Below are positions 43,800-56,216 of a stretch of DNA of 64,000 nucleotides, one piece after another. Source of the DNA: Epiperipatus broadwayi. Taxonomy: Eukaryota; Onychophora; Udeonychophora; Euonychophora; Peripatidae. Numbering within the stretch: the first letter of the stretch is position 1; the number at the start of each line of letters is the position of its first letter. A program made the translations under genes and the position numbers. The stretch is taken from positions 188,001 to 252,000 of the forward strand of contig JAQFVV010012509.1 in the NCBI GenBank assembly GCA_028023455.1, given 5' to 3'. Below the pieces are notes generated by a model, which searched no databases, was not told where the DNA came from, and saw nothing but the letters and a program-made list of their open reading frames with translations.

Positions 43800-45340
43800 T
43801 GGTTTAACATTTTAAAATATGATTATAATCAAATTACCAGAAAAATATATTTGGAGACTTTTCTCACATATACGATCTCTGAATATTTTTGGCTTATCAG
43901 TATTCTATAAATATCTAGATTTAGTTTGATCTATATATATATATTTGAATTCTCACTGCAGCCATTAAAATATTTTTTTAACCAGTGACATCATCAAAAG
44001 ACTTGAAAATGCAAAGTGTGGGGACTATATTAACTGCTATAGTCTATGAAAACATTAGAGATTTCAATGTAAATATGTTAATAACGACCATGTTATTAAA
44101 AAGTTTTTTCAAAGCTAACACTTTTTTTTATAAACATTAATTAACTTTCAAAAAATTCTTTCATTTTAACCATATCTCATATTAATCTTTAATCAGTTTT
44201 ATAATTATCTTTATAAATTCTAATCTCAGATTTTGATTTAACCTGAATTTAAATTAAATCTTTCTGACAGAGGAAAATCTTATTCAGAAAGAGAAGGATC
44301 TTTTCCAAATTGTGTGAAAGATATGTCTTTTAATAATGTTAATGAGCTTGCTTTTGATTCAAAAGACATTGGATTAAATTACTCAATATAACAATAAATA
44401 GAGTATAACAGATAGAAAAGCAATATGTTTGAAAAAAAAAATCATACCTGCTTTCAATTTCAATACTGCATTTGTCTTATAGTGACTTACTCATAGTATA
44501 TAAGTTCCTGAAAAACCTGACCAACTTGATCAACATTAAATATAGGGATTGTAAGATATTTATGGGGGAGAAATCTTAATAGTGAAGACTTTGGAAAACT
44601 TCAAAAAATATCCTCCCCATTCTTACGGCTAAATAGTATTCTACAAAAAATGACTTATTTAAATGGAAGACTAAATATGAATTTGGAGCTTATGTATCAT
44701 AAATATGATGTTAAAATGTCTAGTTGAAAGTATACTTGATATAATAAATATTGTTAAAAACTTATATTTAAACTCTGTATGAGTACTATTTTACATACTT
44801 GTTTAAAGAATGTAAGATATTTAAACAGATAATAACAAAATTATTTCATTTGAAAAGACAAGAGAAAATATTATAAGTTTTCATTTGCATAATGTGATGG
44901 TTTTGATGCATGCATTAAAAACAATATGGTCAATAAAGTATAAAATATTTAATAATAAAAACTACAAATGGCTAAGAAAACTTGAAAATGACTAGAATAA
45001 ATATTTTGACAGATAACTAAGATATTTCCCAACAAAATTATTGGAAAAAATTTGATCAAGCACTGACCCTTCTTTGTATGAGATATAAAAAAAACAATAC
45101 TATAAACTGAAGAACAATAGCTTTTATATAACTTTGAGTAATAAAAGATGAAAGAAGATTAGAAAAGATCTATGGTAATATAAAATCAAAACTTATATAT
45201 AATTTGCATTGCCAAATCCATATAATCTTAATACCATCTATATTCTTTATTACTTTTTACATTGATTTTTTTACAATCCACTATTGATAGTTTTGATTGC
45301 CCCAGAAATCTTCTTCAGAACTATAACAAACACAATACAA
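43800..45340. other. AT-rich spacer, no gene
   Basis: No coding signal or repeat recognised. Confidence 0.5.
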
Positions 45341-45343
45341 ATA

Positions 45344-46010
45344 ATGACTATATATATATAAATTAGCGTTTTTGGTTTATTTTAAAGTATTTTTTAATTT
45401 TCATCTCTTTTTCTTTTCCCGCTCTTTTTTTCCATAGTATAACCTTTGGCTATTCAATGTGACGTTACAACTCAATGTTTGATTTATAGCATTATAGTTT
45501 TTAAATATTGTTTTTTAAAATTATAATACTGATTTAGTATATAGCGTTGATAGACCGGACTGATATTTTTAAAATAGCATTTATTATTTTTCTAATGATG
45601 GCTATATTTTAACGGGTTTTTGTAAATATCATTTACGATTTTTTTTAAAAAAAGTGCCTTAACATAGGGTTAATCTTTTGACATTTACTATTGCAATATT
45701 TGATTATCATGACTATATATATTAGCGGTTTTGGTTTATTTTAAAGTAATGTTTGATTATGACTATATATATAAATTAGCGTTTTTGGTTTATTTTAAAG
45801 TAAGGTTTGATTTATAGCATTATATTATTTTTCTAGTGATCGCTATATTTTAACGGATTTTTGTAAATATTGCAATGTTTGATTATGACTATATATATAA
45901 ATTAGCATTTTTGGTTTATTTTAAAGTATTTTTTAATTTTCACCTCTTTTCCTTTTCCTGCACTTTTTTTTGATAGTATCACCTTAGACTATTTAATGTG
46001 ACGTTTCCCG
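45344..46010. repeat. Complex nested tandem duplications
   Basis: A unit with GACTATATATATAAATTAGC and TTTTTGGTTTATTTTAAAGTA occurs four times (about 45344, 45709, 45759, 45886). Two further blocks are also doubled: the TTTTAATTTTCAYCTCTTTT to AATGTGACGTT stretch (45388-45466 and 45929-46005), and GCTATATTTTAACGGRTTTT (about 45600 and 45842). Together these imply at least two rounds of local duplication. Confidence 0.75.
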
Positions 46011-46014
46011 CAAT

Positions 46015-47315
46015 TTTTTTAAGTGTAGTCCCTTCCCAACACCTTTTTTAATTATAGTGCCTCAGGCGATTTACTTTTTTAAAAAATGAGTGTTTCTAGT
46101 CGATGACATTTATCGCTTGCATGTGCCAGCAGTGTTTTTGGCTGTTTTCAAATTCAAAATGGCCGCCGAGCGCGTACTATATCAGCACCATATTAACTTA
46201 TATATACATGGTATAAATAATTATATAAAACTATAAATAATATATTGTTTTATAATAAAAGTATTATTTGAATATAAAAATAATAATATTGTAAAAAGAT
46301 CATATGAACAAATAGGTACTTTTTCATGTTTGACAATAAGAAATATAATATCTTAAAAAATTAATAAAGAATTCTAAAAGTTTAAATTATTGTGAATTAT
46401 AATAAATAATTAGTAAAGGAAAATCTAAGATATGATGTTCTTATAAACTTTGTTGCATTATAATTAAAACATTTAATAAATCTTTTACTATAAAATTAGT
46501 TTTTCAGATATAAATCTCCTAAGATACTTGCTTATATGAATATAAATAACTAAAATGAAGTTAATTACCATACATTTTGTTTAAATACTCGACAACTCTC
46601 CCATTTTTTATTATCTGACAAAATAACAAAGTTTTTACAAGATTAAAAAAAAAGATTGAGGCATTTTATAATTAGGAGCAAAATTATTCAGTTTATTTTT
46701 TTTAGTTTTTATACAAAGTTAATCATTTTGACAAATAACAGTTGAGTTCCTTTACGATTAAATTTAAAATGTCAGTAATTAATTACGTAAAAATAGTCAA
46801 TATTAGCATGTAGTTCTAGTCTCATTTTCAGTAATTTAGTGCGCTGCTTAAAGGGAAAAATTAAATCCAAATAGCAATAGAACTGTGCTTTTATTAATGT
46901 TTGGTGCTGATTAAATATTTAAACAGAATCTTAGAAAATATGATTACCCACCTGCATTAATCTTTAATTTCAAATAAAAATAATCTGCGATAATTTAACA
47001 TTTATAATAGTATAAATGTTGCGAATTCATTCCAGTAGAACTATCGCCATAATGAAATTTTCTATCATAATGATATCCCATATTACAATGAATCAGAAAT
47101 ATATAAATGTAAAACAAGAAATTATAAAAGGCATTTAATAAATGGATATATTAAGGCTAATTAATGTTTATACTAACAAATTTGTTGTCTAACATTTAAT
47201 ATTGTAATACTAGCAATTAGTAATAATTTTAATAATAAATTAACTAGTGTAAGTCATTCATGGCGAAAACTCTTGTTTGTGGGTGTTTAATTTATTTAAA
47301 AACTGTAGTTAACAC
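46015..47315. other. Likely intron, AT-rich
   Basis: No coding signal. A GC-rich spot at 46160-46180 (AAAATGGCCGCCGAGCGCG) stands out but has no supported function. Confidence 0.4.
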
Positions 47316-47319
47316 TTAC

Positions 47320-47397
47320 CTGATCTGTTGTTTTTCTTATTGTTTCACTTACATCAAAAATGATACCTAGTGCCCCTCGTGCAAAAGCACGTTTTGC
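47320..47397 (-). CDS. Internal exon of a ZNRF3/RNF43-like transmembrane E3 ligase (protease-associated domain)
   Basis: On the minus strand a strong acceptor (TTATTGTTTTCAG) precedes a 78-bp fully open exon, followed by a strong donor (GTAAGT). Codons start and end in phase. The 26 residues include AKRAFARGALGIIFDVSE, which matches from memory the strand-turn-strand block of the protease-associated domain in ZNRF3 and RNF43 (GA-x-AVIFDVSE type). Those membrane RING ligases remove Frizzled receptors from the cell surface and are controlled by R-spondin. It is the only clear host exon here. Other PA-domain RING ligases (RNF13 or RNF130 type) are alternatives. The exon is well supported; the family less so. 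Confidence 0.7.
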
Positions 47398-47399
47398 CT

Positions 47400-49890
47400 G
47401 AAAACAATAAAAATTACATCTATATAAGTATAGATTCATACACTTACATTAATATATATATATATAATAAAATAAATAGAAGGGGGGGTAGAAATATGTA
47501 GTTAGATAACTATCTAGATAATTAAGGAAATGTATGAAGAAAGGCAAATAAATGAATCAAATGGGGGGGAAAATGCAACAAATATGACGTTCTTATGAAA
47601 TATTACGTTTGTCAGGCTATGTATACATTTATAATAGATAATAATCTTTAAAAATAATTCAAAGTTAGTTTAAAATATTGAAAATATTTTGCATTGTCGT
47701 AAAAAATGAATTGTTTTTTGGTATTCATATGTTTAAAAATATTTTGGAATAAAAGCATTCAAAACTTTGTGATTTATTTCCTAATTATAAAATCATATTC
47801 GGGTTTTTTAAATAAATACTTAATAAATTCATTAAAAAATATAATTATTGTATAATTTTTTAATTCTTTTTCGAATATTTTATTATACAAATAAATCAGT
47901 TTCTAAATTGACTTTCCTACCGAACCTTTGAGTTTTCTGAAAAGTCCATTAAAAGATTGTGCTGAAAACTGTTTTTTTTTTAAAAAAAAACGTTGATGTT
48001 TTATGGCACTAAACGATTCCAGTTTTATTCTTAAATTTGGAAAACTAATCATAAGACTACAGCACTTGACTAAGATATTTTAAGAAACCAAAGCTTGATA
48101 ATTTACCATAAAATTAAAAATTAGAATTTGTAATTTATGGGGGAGGGAGTATATATTTTTATTGCATTTTTATTATTATTTGTCTTTATAAATACAAAAA
48201 ACTTTGCTATCTTTTAAACTAATAATAATAATATACTTATTAAGTATAAACATGAAAACTGTTACATATTTTGTTTAAATTTTTTTTGAAGAAAATAAAG
48301 ATTTATGCAATTACTATCTTAGTGCAATTAATTAATAATTTTTTTTATGAATAAATTTTTAGAAGTACTTCTTTATTTGTAAAAATATAGACTGTTTTTG
48401 ATAACTTTTTATTTACTAATGCAAAATCCGTGCAGACTAATATACCATTTAGAATGCAAAACAATTGTATGTTATGAGAAGTGGTGATTATCTGCATTTT
48501 CTTTTATGTTCATATATGCTTATCTCAAGTTTGAGCAAGAAGTACCTATTCGTGTAGGAAAAGATAAGCACAAATTTCACATTACAAAGATATATATATA
48601 ACTTTAAAATAATAATTGTTTTTATGCATATCCTGCAGGACAAGCTTGTCCAACAGGCCATCTTAAAAGATTAGTACAAAATGGTGTTAGGCTTGCCAAC
48701 TGCAAAATGGTGAGTGATTGAGAAATTCTCTATTCTTGCTTTATAAATCTTTCAATTAGCTATAGTTTATTAGATAATCATTTACTGGCTAATATCCATT
48801 AGTCAAATTAATTGACTAAGGGTTAAATATTGGAAAAAATCCTAAACTTAATAAGAAATAGAAAAGCTTTTAAGTTTAGCAGACTGGAATTAGAAATTTG
48901 ATCATAGTAAATAAATGCTCCACAGATCAAGAAACCAACCTGTATTTTTATGCTAGAGAGTTTAAAGACTTGTATTACACTAGATTAAAAATTTGTTTTA
49001 AACAATTTAATGAAAAAAACATTCTTCAAAATTATATTTCATAGAAATCAAGTGGATTAAAATTTTGTAAAAAGGTTTTATATATATCTAAAAGCAAATA
49101 AAGTAGATTTTTTAAAAATATATATATTTTCTACCTTATTCTATTAACTTGGATTATATTTGCTAACTTTTGCAGAAGGAGAACTACAAAAAATAATATG
49201 GCAATAAATTGGCCAAAATGATTAGATTCAAAAGCAAAGTTCATACTCTACTCAAAAAAAAAAAAAAGATTAATGTAAACTTAGAAGTTCTCTAAGATCT
49301 TGCAAAGATTTATCACTTCTGGCCCTTCTTAATTAAATAGAAGACAAGCCATGAGTCATTTTCTTAGAAATGTTCCACAAACACACATACATATGTGAAT
49401 AATCTTTAGACAATTTCTAGATCTCTATTTGAGTAAGAGACTGAATTCATTCAAATAATAAGTCTCTTTTTAAATAACCAGAGTCACTTTATCTATTACA
49501 CTGACATAACAATAGACAATATCATGTCTTTTTTAGTTAGACAATTTTTAGAAGATAGGAATCAATCCCTACTTTGCGTGAGAATGGTATAAATGAAAAT
49601 TACAGAAATATTATTCATTTTAAATGAATACTCTCTAGTCTAATGGATGACTAATAAAAATTATTAACTTTTTTAAACATTATATTTTTAAAATATTTAA
49701 TAATTAATATAAAAAGTATATAAAATGCCAATTAAATGTTTGTGTATTAATGAAAAAAATAAGTTTGATAAAATTTTATTCTCAGATACTTTTCCATATT
49801 TCTATCAAATATCTTTTTTGTTTGAAGAAAGAGTTTCCATTTCTATTATTCTATTGTATCTAATTCAAGTAGCAGAGTAATTATCCATGG
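47400..49890. other. Likely upstream intron, AT-rich
   Basis: In gene direction this lies upstream of the exon. No further exon was recognised. An island at 48640-48715 contains the palindrome GGACAAGCTTGTCC and reads open in one frame (ACPTGHLKRLVQNGVRLANC) between an acceptor-like and a donor-like site on the plus strand. It looks more like an old repeat than an exon. Confidence 0.4.
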
Positions 49891-49894
49891 AACC

Positions 49895-50469
49895 TGTACT
49901 GTCTGTGTACTTATGTATTATATGTTGGTATCGTAAATAAAGTTTATTAGTCAATTAGTGTAATCATAATACAGACAATGCAAGAATAAATTTCTCTAGT
50001 TATTAAACACTCTAGAAAATTTATATATCACACACATATATGAATGCCATTAATATTAATATATGCTAATGAAGATAGATTTATGCAGGATTGGAATTAA
50101 TAAAAAAAACCTTACAGAGATTCACAATGTGTGTATGTGTTTGGCCATCATTCAATGAATTCATTCCATGTTGTTTTTAATCTATAGTTTGTAGTAGTAG
50201 CAAGCAAAGTTACAATTACCATGTGTCATAGTTGTGTATATTGTGCATGTATAAGAAACACATAAACAGTAACATAAGAAATCAAGGACCAACTTAAATT
50301 TGTGGCACCTGTGAAGAAGTTAGTCATCAAATCAGAAATTTATTATGGACTGTAGAAATTACTAGAATTATTAATTCTTTTATTTATATAGGTTTTCTTT
50401 TGGAAAGTGAATAAACTTGTTTGTTAAGTATAATTTTAGTGAAGTTTTATTTAATAAATCTTATTGATG
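49895..50469 (+). repeat. 5' LTR of the Gypsy element
   Basis: About 575 bp, starting TGTACTGTCTGTGTACTTAT and ending near TTATTGATG. It aligns through its whole length with 54243-55223, apart from the insertion there. It contains AATAAA-like signals near the end (TTTATTTAATAAATC). The exact right end is uncertain by some 20 bp because similarity with the 3' copy fades gradually. Confidence 0.85.
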
Positions 50470-50755
50470 CTGCCCAGCTGGTATTGTTAAAAATACCTCT
50501 AGGAACACAGATGAATAGCACAGATCTACAATGGAAATACCTGTGAAAGCAAATAATATTGCATAGAGTAACAGTGAGTCCTTCATAGGAAATAGCATGA
50601 ATGCTTAAATAAGGATAAGGAGGGGATAATGTATTAGACATTAGTAGAATGTCTTGCAACCAAGCAAGAAGGCACTACTAAATAGTAATGTTCATGAATT
50701 TGATATTAATAATGCATTAAGTTAGAAAATTTATGTTGAACATGTCAAAAGATAT

Positions 50756-51180
50756 ATGTTTATTAATAAAATTGATGCCAAAAAAATAAAGTTAAAAATT
50801 AATGTTGTGACACTTACATGGTTCCCTGGAAAGTTGCCCTTGCAAGTGGCAAATCAACTCTATAAACCAAAATTAAAGGAGATACTAACTTCTTATTTTA
50901 AACCAGTGACATCTAAATGGGTGGCACCCTTTATGCTTAGAAATAGATGCCAGTTATCTCAAGAAAAATATCAAAACTACAATGCCACATTAAGGGTATT
51001 ACTTAAAGAATGTAAATTTTAACACCAAGCTGGATGTGCCTTTGGATCAATTACTATGGGGAATTGCAGATAATAAGTTCAGGGAAGTTCTACTGAGTGA
51101 GCCAGACCTAAATTATAAGCAAATGATTGAAAAATGTATAGCACAGGAAATTATATTGGAAAGTGCTATGGAATTTTAAG
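50756..51180 (+). pseudogene. Gypsy gag fragment
   Basis: The first 88 codons end in EKYQNYNATLRVLLKECKF. After a stop the frame continues with LDQLLWGIADNKFREVLL and NYKQMIEKCIAQE. This is the same gag helix pattern as in the remnant at 251-547, but the sequence differs, so a different Gypsy family. A weak zinc-knuckle trace (YKKIGHLLC) follows near 51310. Confidence 0.6.
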
Positions 51181-51779
51181 CTGTCACTGACTTGAAAACT
51201 CCCATAGTGCAATGCTAACTGATAAACCAAACAGCAGTAGCACTAAAGAAGTTTTAATATGTTATTGCTATAGTGAGAAAGCCATATGAGAAGGAAAATT
51301 GTAAATATAAAAAAATTGGACATTTATTATGTGTGTTCAGAATAAGGACAAAATCTTAAAACCAAACTAAGTTCAGACTGTAAATGTATAGATAATGGCC
51401 ATTTCTTTCTGGATTTTAATATTTGTGAACAAAAAGTTAATATGAAAATAGATAGGAGCTGGTTTATTTCTTATATCAGAAAATGATGGATCAAAAATTA
51501 ATGAACTGTATAAAAGGAAACTGATGTTTGAAAAAACTGCTATAGTAAACTACAGATGTAAATGATCATAAAATGGGATAATGTGCCAAATATCAATTAA
51601 AATTAATTCCTCATTCTACCACTTTAGATGGTTAAAAGAAACTTTAGTTCAATATTAAGTAAAAATTGGTTTAGACCATTTTTAATACATATTAACATCA
51701 TTAAAAGAATGCAGTTGGATTCAGAAGTCTGTAATAAGTACCCACAACTGTTCAAATCAGTACCTGCAGAGTTAATAAC

Positions 51780-52420
51780 ATGACTAGTGAATATTGAATT
51801 TATGAAGGATGCACAATCAATTGTGTTTACACCTTGTAAAATCTCATTTGAATTAAAGACCAAAATGGAAGAGACTATTAGTGATTTGTTGAATAAAGGC
51901 ATTTTAACAATGATGGAAAAACGTTCATGGACTATGCCAGTCATTATAATGAAGCCAGATGAGGTCATTCATTATGCAAAGACTACCATGTAACTCTAAA
52001 TAGATATATTAATAAGGAAGCTTATCCTGAGTCAAGTGTGTGTGAGATATTACCATCACTACAGAAGGCCTTTCATTTTTCAAAAATTGATTAAAAACCC
52101 ATTTGTATCAAATTCCATTATGGATAGAATGGCAGAATTGGTGACCATTAGTGCTCACCTAGGATTACTCAAACGCAACAAGCTACCTTATGGAATCATT
52201 GTTGCATCAATTATAGTTCAGACCAAGATGGATAATTTATTTCAAGAGATGGATGGAGTTAATTCTTACTTGGACAATATTTTGATTACCATCAAAACAG
52301 AGCATGAGTTGGTAATACACACATTTGAAGTTTATTCTAAGCTAGCAAAAATTGGTGCAAGGTTAAATATCTTCAAAATGCATTGTGCTAACTCTGGGAT
52401 AAAGTTTCTGTGACACATTA
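51780..52420 (+). pseudogene. Gypsy reverse transcriptase, catalytic Asp lost
   Basis: 51787-51993 encodes the RT entry region (FELKTKMEETISDLLNKGIL, then WTMPVIIMKPDE). A frame-shifted palm follows, and at 52250-52413 comes MDGVNSYLDNILITIKTEHE, then LAKIGARLN. The catalytic box reads YLDN (52268-52279) in place of YLDD, so the second metal-binding Asp is missing. RT copies the RNA into DNA. Stops and frameshifts also disable it. Confidence 0.75.
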
Positions 52421-52562
52421 TTAATCAAATGGGGAAATGCCCAAATCCACAAGACCATTGAATGGTGAAGGATTTACATGCATTTTAAGCTTACTTAATC
52501 TTTTCAAAAGGTAAGTTGCATGTGGTGATACTATTGTACCAATTGCTTTTAGTGGAGATGGA

Positions 52563-52936
52563 ATGGAGTGCATGATAAAGTTCCAAAAAGCAAATCTGGG
52601 ACTGCCATTTTGCAATACTGCTATGGATAAAAAAAATCCAACAGCATATGCACCAAGAACACTAACAGCTGTTGAAAAAAATTACAGTCAGCTTAACAAG
52701 AAAGTTTTGGCTGTAGTCCTTACTATTAAAAAGTTCCATATAGTATGGGTACAGATGTGAATTTAAAATTTACATGGACCTATGACTCATTGTTAGAAAT
52801 TTTTGAAAACTGTAAGAATTTTTCTGATCATGTGAGACATATGATTCATTGGATTAACCTATTAGCTGCTTGTGACTATGAATTCATATTTAAGCCTGAT
52901 AAAGAGATTAACCATGCAGATGCCCTATCATATTAA
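52563..52936 (+). pseudogene. Gypsy RNase H domain
   Basis: The frame carries NPTAYAPRTLTAVEKNYSQL and EKNYSQLNKKVLAVVLTIKK, then after a stop KFTWTYDSLLEIFEN and RHMIHWINLLAACDYEFIF, ending HADALSY. This is the classical S-R-L-EKNYSQxEKE-LA-V-KKFH block and the NxxADALSR end of Gypsy RNase H. The Ser after the first block is replaced. Confidence 0.8.
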
Positions 52937-53199
52937 CCATATATGAGTTTGAAAGTAAGTTGGCTGAAATCAATTATATAGATTCTATAAAATCTAAAGT
53001 GCTGAATAATTTGTCAATTTCCATTAAAAATGATCTCAGATATATGACACTATAGCTATGGATAAAATATGGTGCCAAAAAGTTGACCTTATAATGTAAT
53101 GAGGCCAATTTATATTGTATAAAAAAAATTATCAATGCATAATGATTGCATTCTTATGGTCAATGGAAGACCAAAAGAAAATGTTTGGATTACTTCGGT

Positions 53200-53830
53200 T
53201 AAGATTACTTCATAATGGTCATCCATGAGTAGTTAGGATAAAAGCATTAACAAGGTCATATGTGTAGTGGCTTAATATGAGCAAAGAAATTGAAAAGATG
53301 GTGAAGCATTGTACAGGATGTCAATTTATCATAAATCTATCTCTGTAAAGATTGGACAAACTCTATACAACCTTGGAAAAGACTACACATGAAACATGCC
53401 AGTCCCATGAATGGCTACATCTTTTTATAGTCTTACACTTGTATTCCAATTGGATGGAGATGAACTTATAAAAAAAATACCAATGTGGAGTATACTATAA
53501 GAGCATTAAAGACATTTTTTTACAAATTATGGATACCTTGAAACTATTGTGACTGATAATAGAATTGGGTTTGCACCATAACATTTTAAAGATTTTTTTG
53601 AGTGATGAACTGAATATATCAAGTTTTAAAACAGCTGTACCCCCCTGAATCATATAGTCTATATGAAAATGTAGTCCAATAGTTAAAATCAATGTTTTAC
53701 ATACAAGGATATCAATGAACCATTATTGAATGCTATGTTTTCAGCACATCACACTGTGTATGCATTAGCAGAATTGCTAATGCAGTGAAATTTGCACACA
53801 GATGTTTCAGAAAGATATGGGATGTTTAAA
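53200..53830 (+). pseudogene. Gypsy integrase (zinc finger and core) remnant
   Basis: HNGHP, then RIKALTRSYVW, MSKEIEKMVKHCTGCQ is the H2C2 finger (53205-53325), intact except for one stop. The core beyond has SHEWLHLFIV and later IVKINV-like traces, frame-shifted and stop-filled, so the three acidic residues cannot be read reliably. It inserts the cDNA when functional. Confidence 0.7.
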
Positions 53831-54329
53831 AAAAGGGTTCCAGGAGTAATATTAAAAGTATAGTCTAGGCAAAATTTGATAATGAAAAGAAATTAAAGAG
53901 GCACATTAAACATTTACAGAATCACCAGATGGAACTATCAAGATTAAATAATAGCAAAATAAAATCGGTAAGTGACTGAGAGAAAACTTTTGCTAAAGAA
54001 GATTACCTTCAACTGCTTAAACAGATAAAATGCCCATTGATGACCAGACAGACATAATAGATTTAAGGCTGTAACCAATAATCAAGCAATTGTACCTATG
54101 GAAGATTTATTATCTCCTAAATAAAAAGAAAAAAAAAGAATAATAAGAAGCCATCCCTGAAACAGTTGAGTATATAGAAAACCTGTGAAACTAGAAGATT
54201 ACATTTGTGACTAACAAGCTCATTTTCTAGAGTGAAGGGAGCTGTATACTGCCTGTGTGTTTATGTATCACATATTGATACTATAAAGTTTACTAGTAAA
54301 TATTAGTTTCATCATAATACAGACAATGC

Positions 54330-54698
54330 TAAACCATCAAACATCACATGATCACCATTCTTTATACTTATGCTGAACTGAGTTCAGATCTATACAACTA
54401 TACAAGCTAATGATCTTAGCTTGAAAACATAATTGTGTTTTCATTTTGGACTCAAATCTTTATAGTTAGCTAAAAAAGTAAATGGTGGCTGCTGGAGGAT
54501 TGCATTAGATCCTAAGATCTAGGTGCAGGCTCTCAGATCCAAGACTCCTCATTGATCAAAGCCACAAGCTAGAAACTAGTCTGGTGTTATTGGTTGAGTA
54601 AGCCTAGATAGGGACTTTATGCACAAACCATCCTGCATCCATCAATTATTTTGGCTTGCATTGAGTGGCACTACTGAATGGAGAGTTTGCTTCTGTGA
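54330..54698 (+). mobile_element. Family D copy 5, nested in the 3' LTR
   Basis: Begins TAAACCATCAAACATCACAT and ends GGAGAGTTTGC. It is flanked by AATACAGACAATG (54316-54328) and AATACGGACAGT (54699-54710), a decayed target duplication, since the uninterrupted 5' LTR has the site once (AATACAGACAATGC). It lacks the initial hairpin but keeps the middle and the ribozyme region. Confidence 0.85.
54537..54595 (+). ncRNA. Hammerhead in family D copy 5, core decayed
   Basis: Stem I halves, the AGC/GCT stem II with CACAA loop, GAAAC, the TA loop and the GTC cleavage triplet are all present. CTGATGA has become TTGATCA, changing two invariant bases (C3 and G8). The stem II pair that is G-C in copy 1 is A-T here, a compensatory change that supports the fold. 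Confidence 0.75.
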
Positions 54699-55229
54699 AA
54701 TACGGACAGTTTATAAATTTCCCTAGTTATGGTTTAACACTCTAAAAAGCTTAAGTATATCACATATACATTTGAATGCCATTAATATTAATATATGCTA
54801 ATGAGGATTGATTTATGCCGGATTGGACTTGTATAAAAAAAAACCTTGCAAATATCTACAATGTGTGTGTATGTTTGATCGTCAATTAGTGATTTTATTC
54901 TGGGTTGTCCTTAGTCTATAGATTGTAATGGCAGAAAGCAATATGTAGAATCATTATAGGAAGCAGTTGTGCATATTGTGAGTATATAAGAAACCCAATA
55001 AATGGTAAGACAAGTAAGCAAGAACTAGTTAAATTTGTGGTGCATGTGAAGAAGTAAATCAGCAAACCAGAAGTTTACTATGGACTGTAAAGATTACAAA
55101 GTAATTTCTAAAAACTGTTAATTCTTTATTTATATATATTTGGGTTGTTTTTTTTGACAAGTGAATAAACTTGTCTGTTAAATTTAGTTTGTCTGGAGTT
55201 TTATTTAATAAAACGTATTGACACTAAGC

Positions 55230-56215
55230 GACTGGTGCTTCATTTTTTTTAAACGCATTCAAACTTCAGAAACAAATATGAAAATCAGATTTGCTTTCCC
55301 AAGCATATTGATTATGACACAGAGTTATAAAATTGTTTAAAATATTTCACTTTTTTTTTTTTTTTTACCCAAATAAGAGATTGCAAATAAAACGGAATGT
55401 CATGACTATATTTAGAATGTATTTAATGATTACAATTTGAAATGAGAGCATACTAAATAAGGATAATAATTTATTTCCTTATCTTTCCTGATTGTTGCTC
55501 AAAACTTTCTATTGTTTCCTCAAAAAATATGTATCTTTATTAAATTTTTGTTTTCTCTCTCTCTACCTCTCCCTTTTTCTTCCTCCCTCTCTCTCTCTCC
55601 TTTCCCCTCCCCCCTCTCTCTCTGTGGCAATTAACCATGATCTTTATACATTTTGATTTCCTGGTTTTTCATCTTTCTCAATTTTTTAAAAAATTTCCTC
55701 TTTAATTTTTCCCCAGTAGTTCACCATCGATTAACTATAAAACCAAATCAATTTTTGATATTATTACTTAAAGCAATATGTGTATCTGATCTGATCCCAA
55801 TATGCTCCTAACGACTATAATTAATTTAATTTCTGTACACTCCAGGAAGTAACAAAAGTATAATCAGAACTTTTGCCTTTTAGATTGCTTAAAATTTGTA
55901 GTCTCAATAACAAGTGTGTTGAATTCATAAAGGCTCATTAGTTATATTTTCCTTCATCTCTGCATCTATATTAACATCATATCTTTTCTTCTATTTCTAA
56001 CTTTCGTGTATCATTTATTAATCACCAAAGGTATGAGTATACAAGTTTTATCAAATTTAACCTGCACTTTAGTATGAAACTTTTAACATTCTTCTTCATT
56101 TTATTGAATTATAGGGTAGATTACTATTACATTGAAGTTGAATATTTATTTCTGATATTAAATTGATTAATTGATCATTCAAAAAATATATCTGATGATG
56201 GTTCTTTTAATATCC
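55230..56215. other. AT-rich spacer with a pyrimidine tract
   Basis: 55555-55625 is a CT-rich low-complexity run (CTCTCT and CCCTC). Nothing else is recognised. Confidence 0.6.
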
Positions 56216-56216
56216 T

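Larger units (their letters stand above)
49895..55223 (+). mobile_element. Ty3/Gypsy LTR retrotransposon, near full length, dead
   Basis: Two LTRs enclose gag, protease region, RT, RNase H and integrase remnants in Gypsy order on the plus strand. A purine tract (GTGAAGGGAGC) directly precedes the 3' LTR. The frames are broken many times and the LTRs have diverged noticeably, so it is old. No clear 5-bp target duplication remains. The 3' LTR carries a later insertion of family D. Confidence 0.9.
54243..55223 (+). repeat. 3' LTR of the Gypsy element, interrupted
   Basis: Starts TGTATACTGCCTGTGTGTTT, directly after the purine tract, and aligns with the 5' LTR up to about 54328 and again from about 54711 to TTGACA at 55223. 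The gap is the family D copy at 54330-54698. Without it the LTR is about 600 bp, in line with the 5' LTR. Confidence 0.85.

Noticed and set aside
46155-46200. CpG-rich start of a gene (AAAATGGCCGCCGAGCGCG)
   Set aside because: The frame runs into AT-rich sequence with no exon-like continuation. It may be a YY1-like site or chance.
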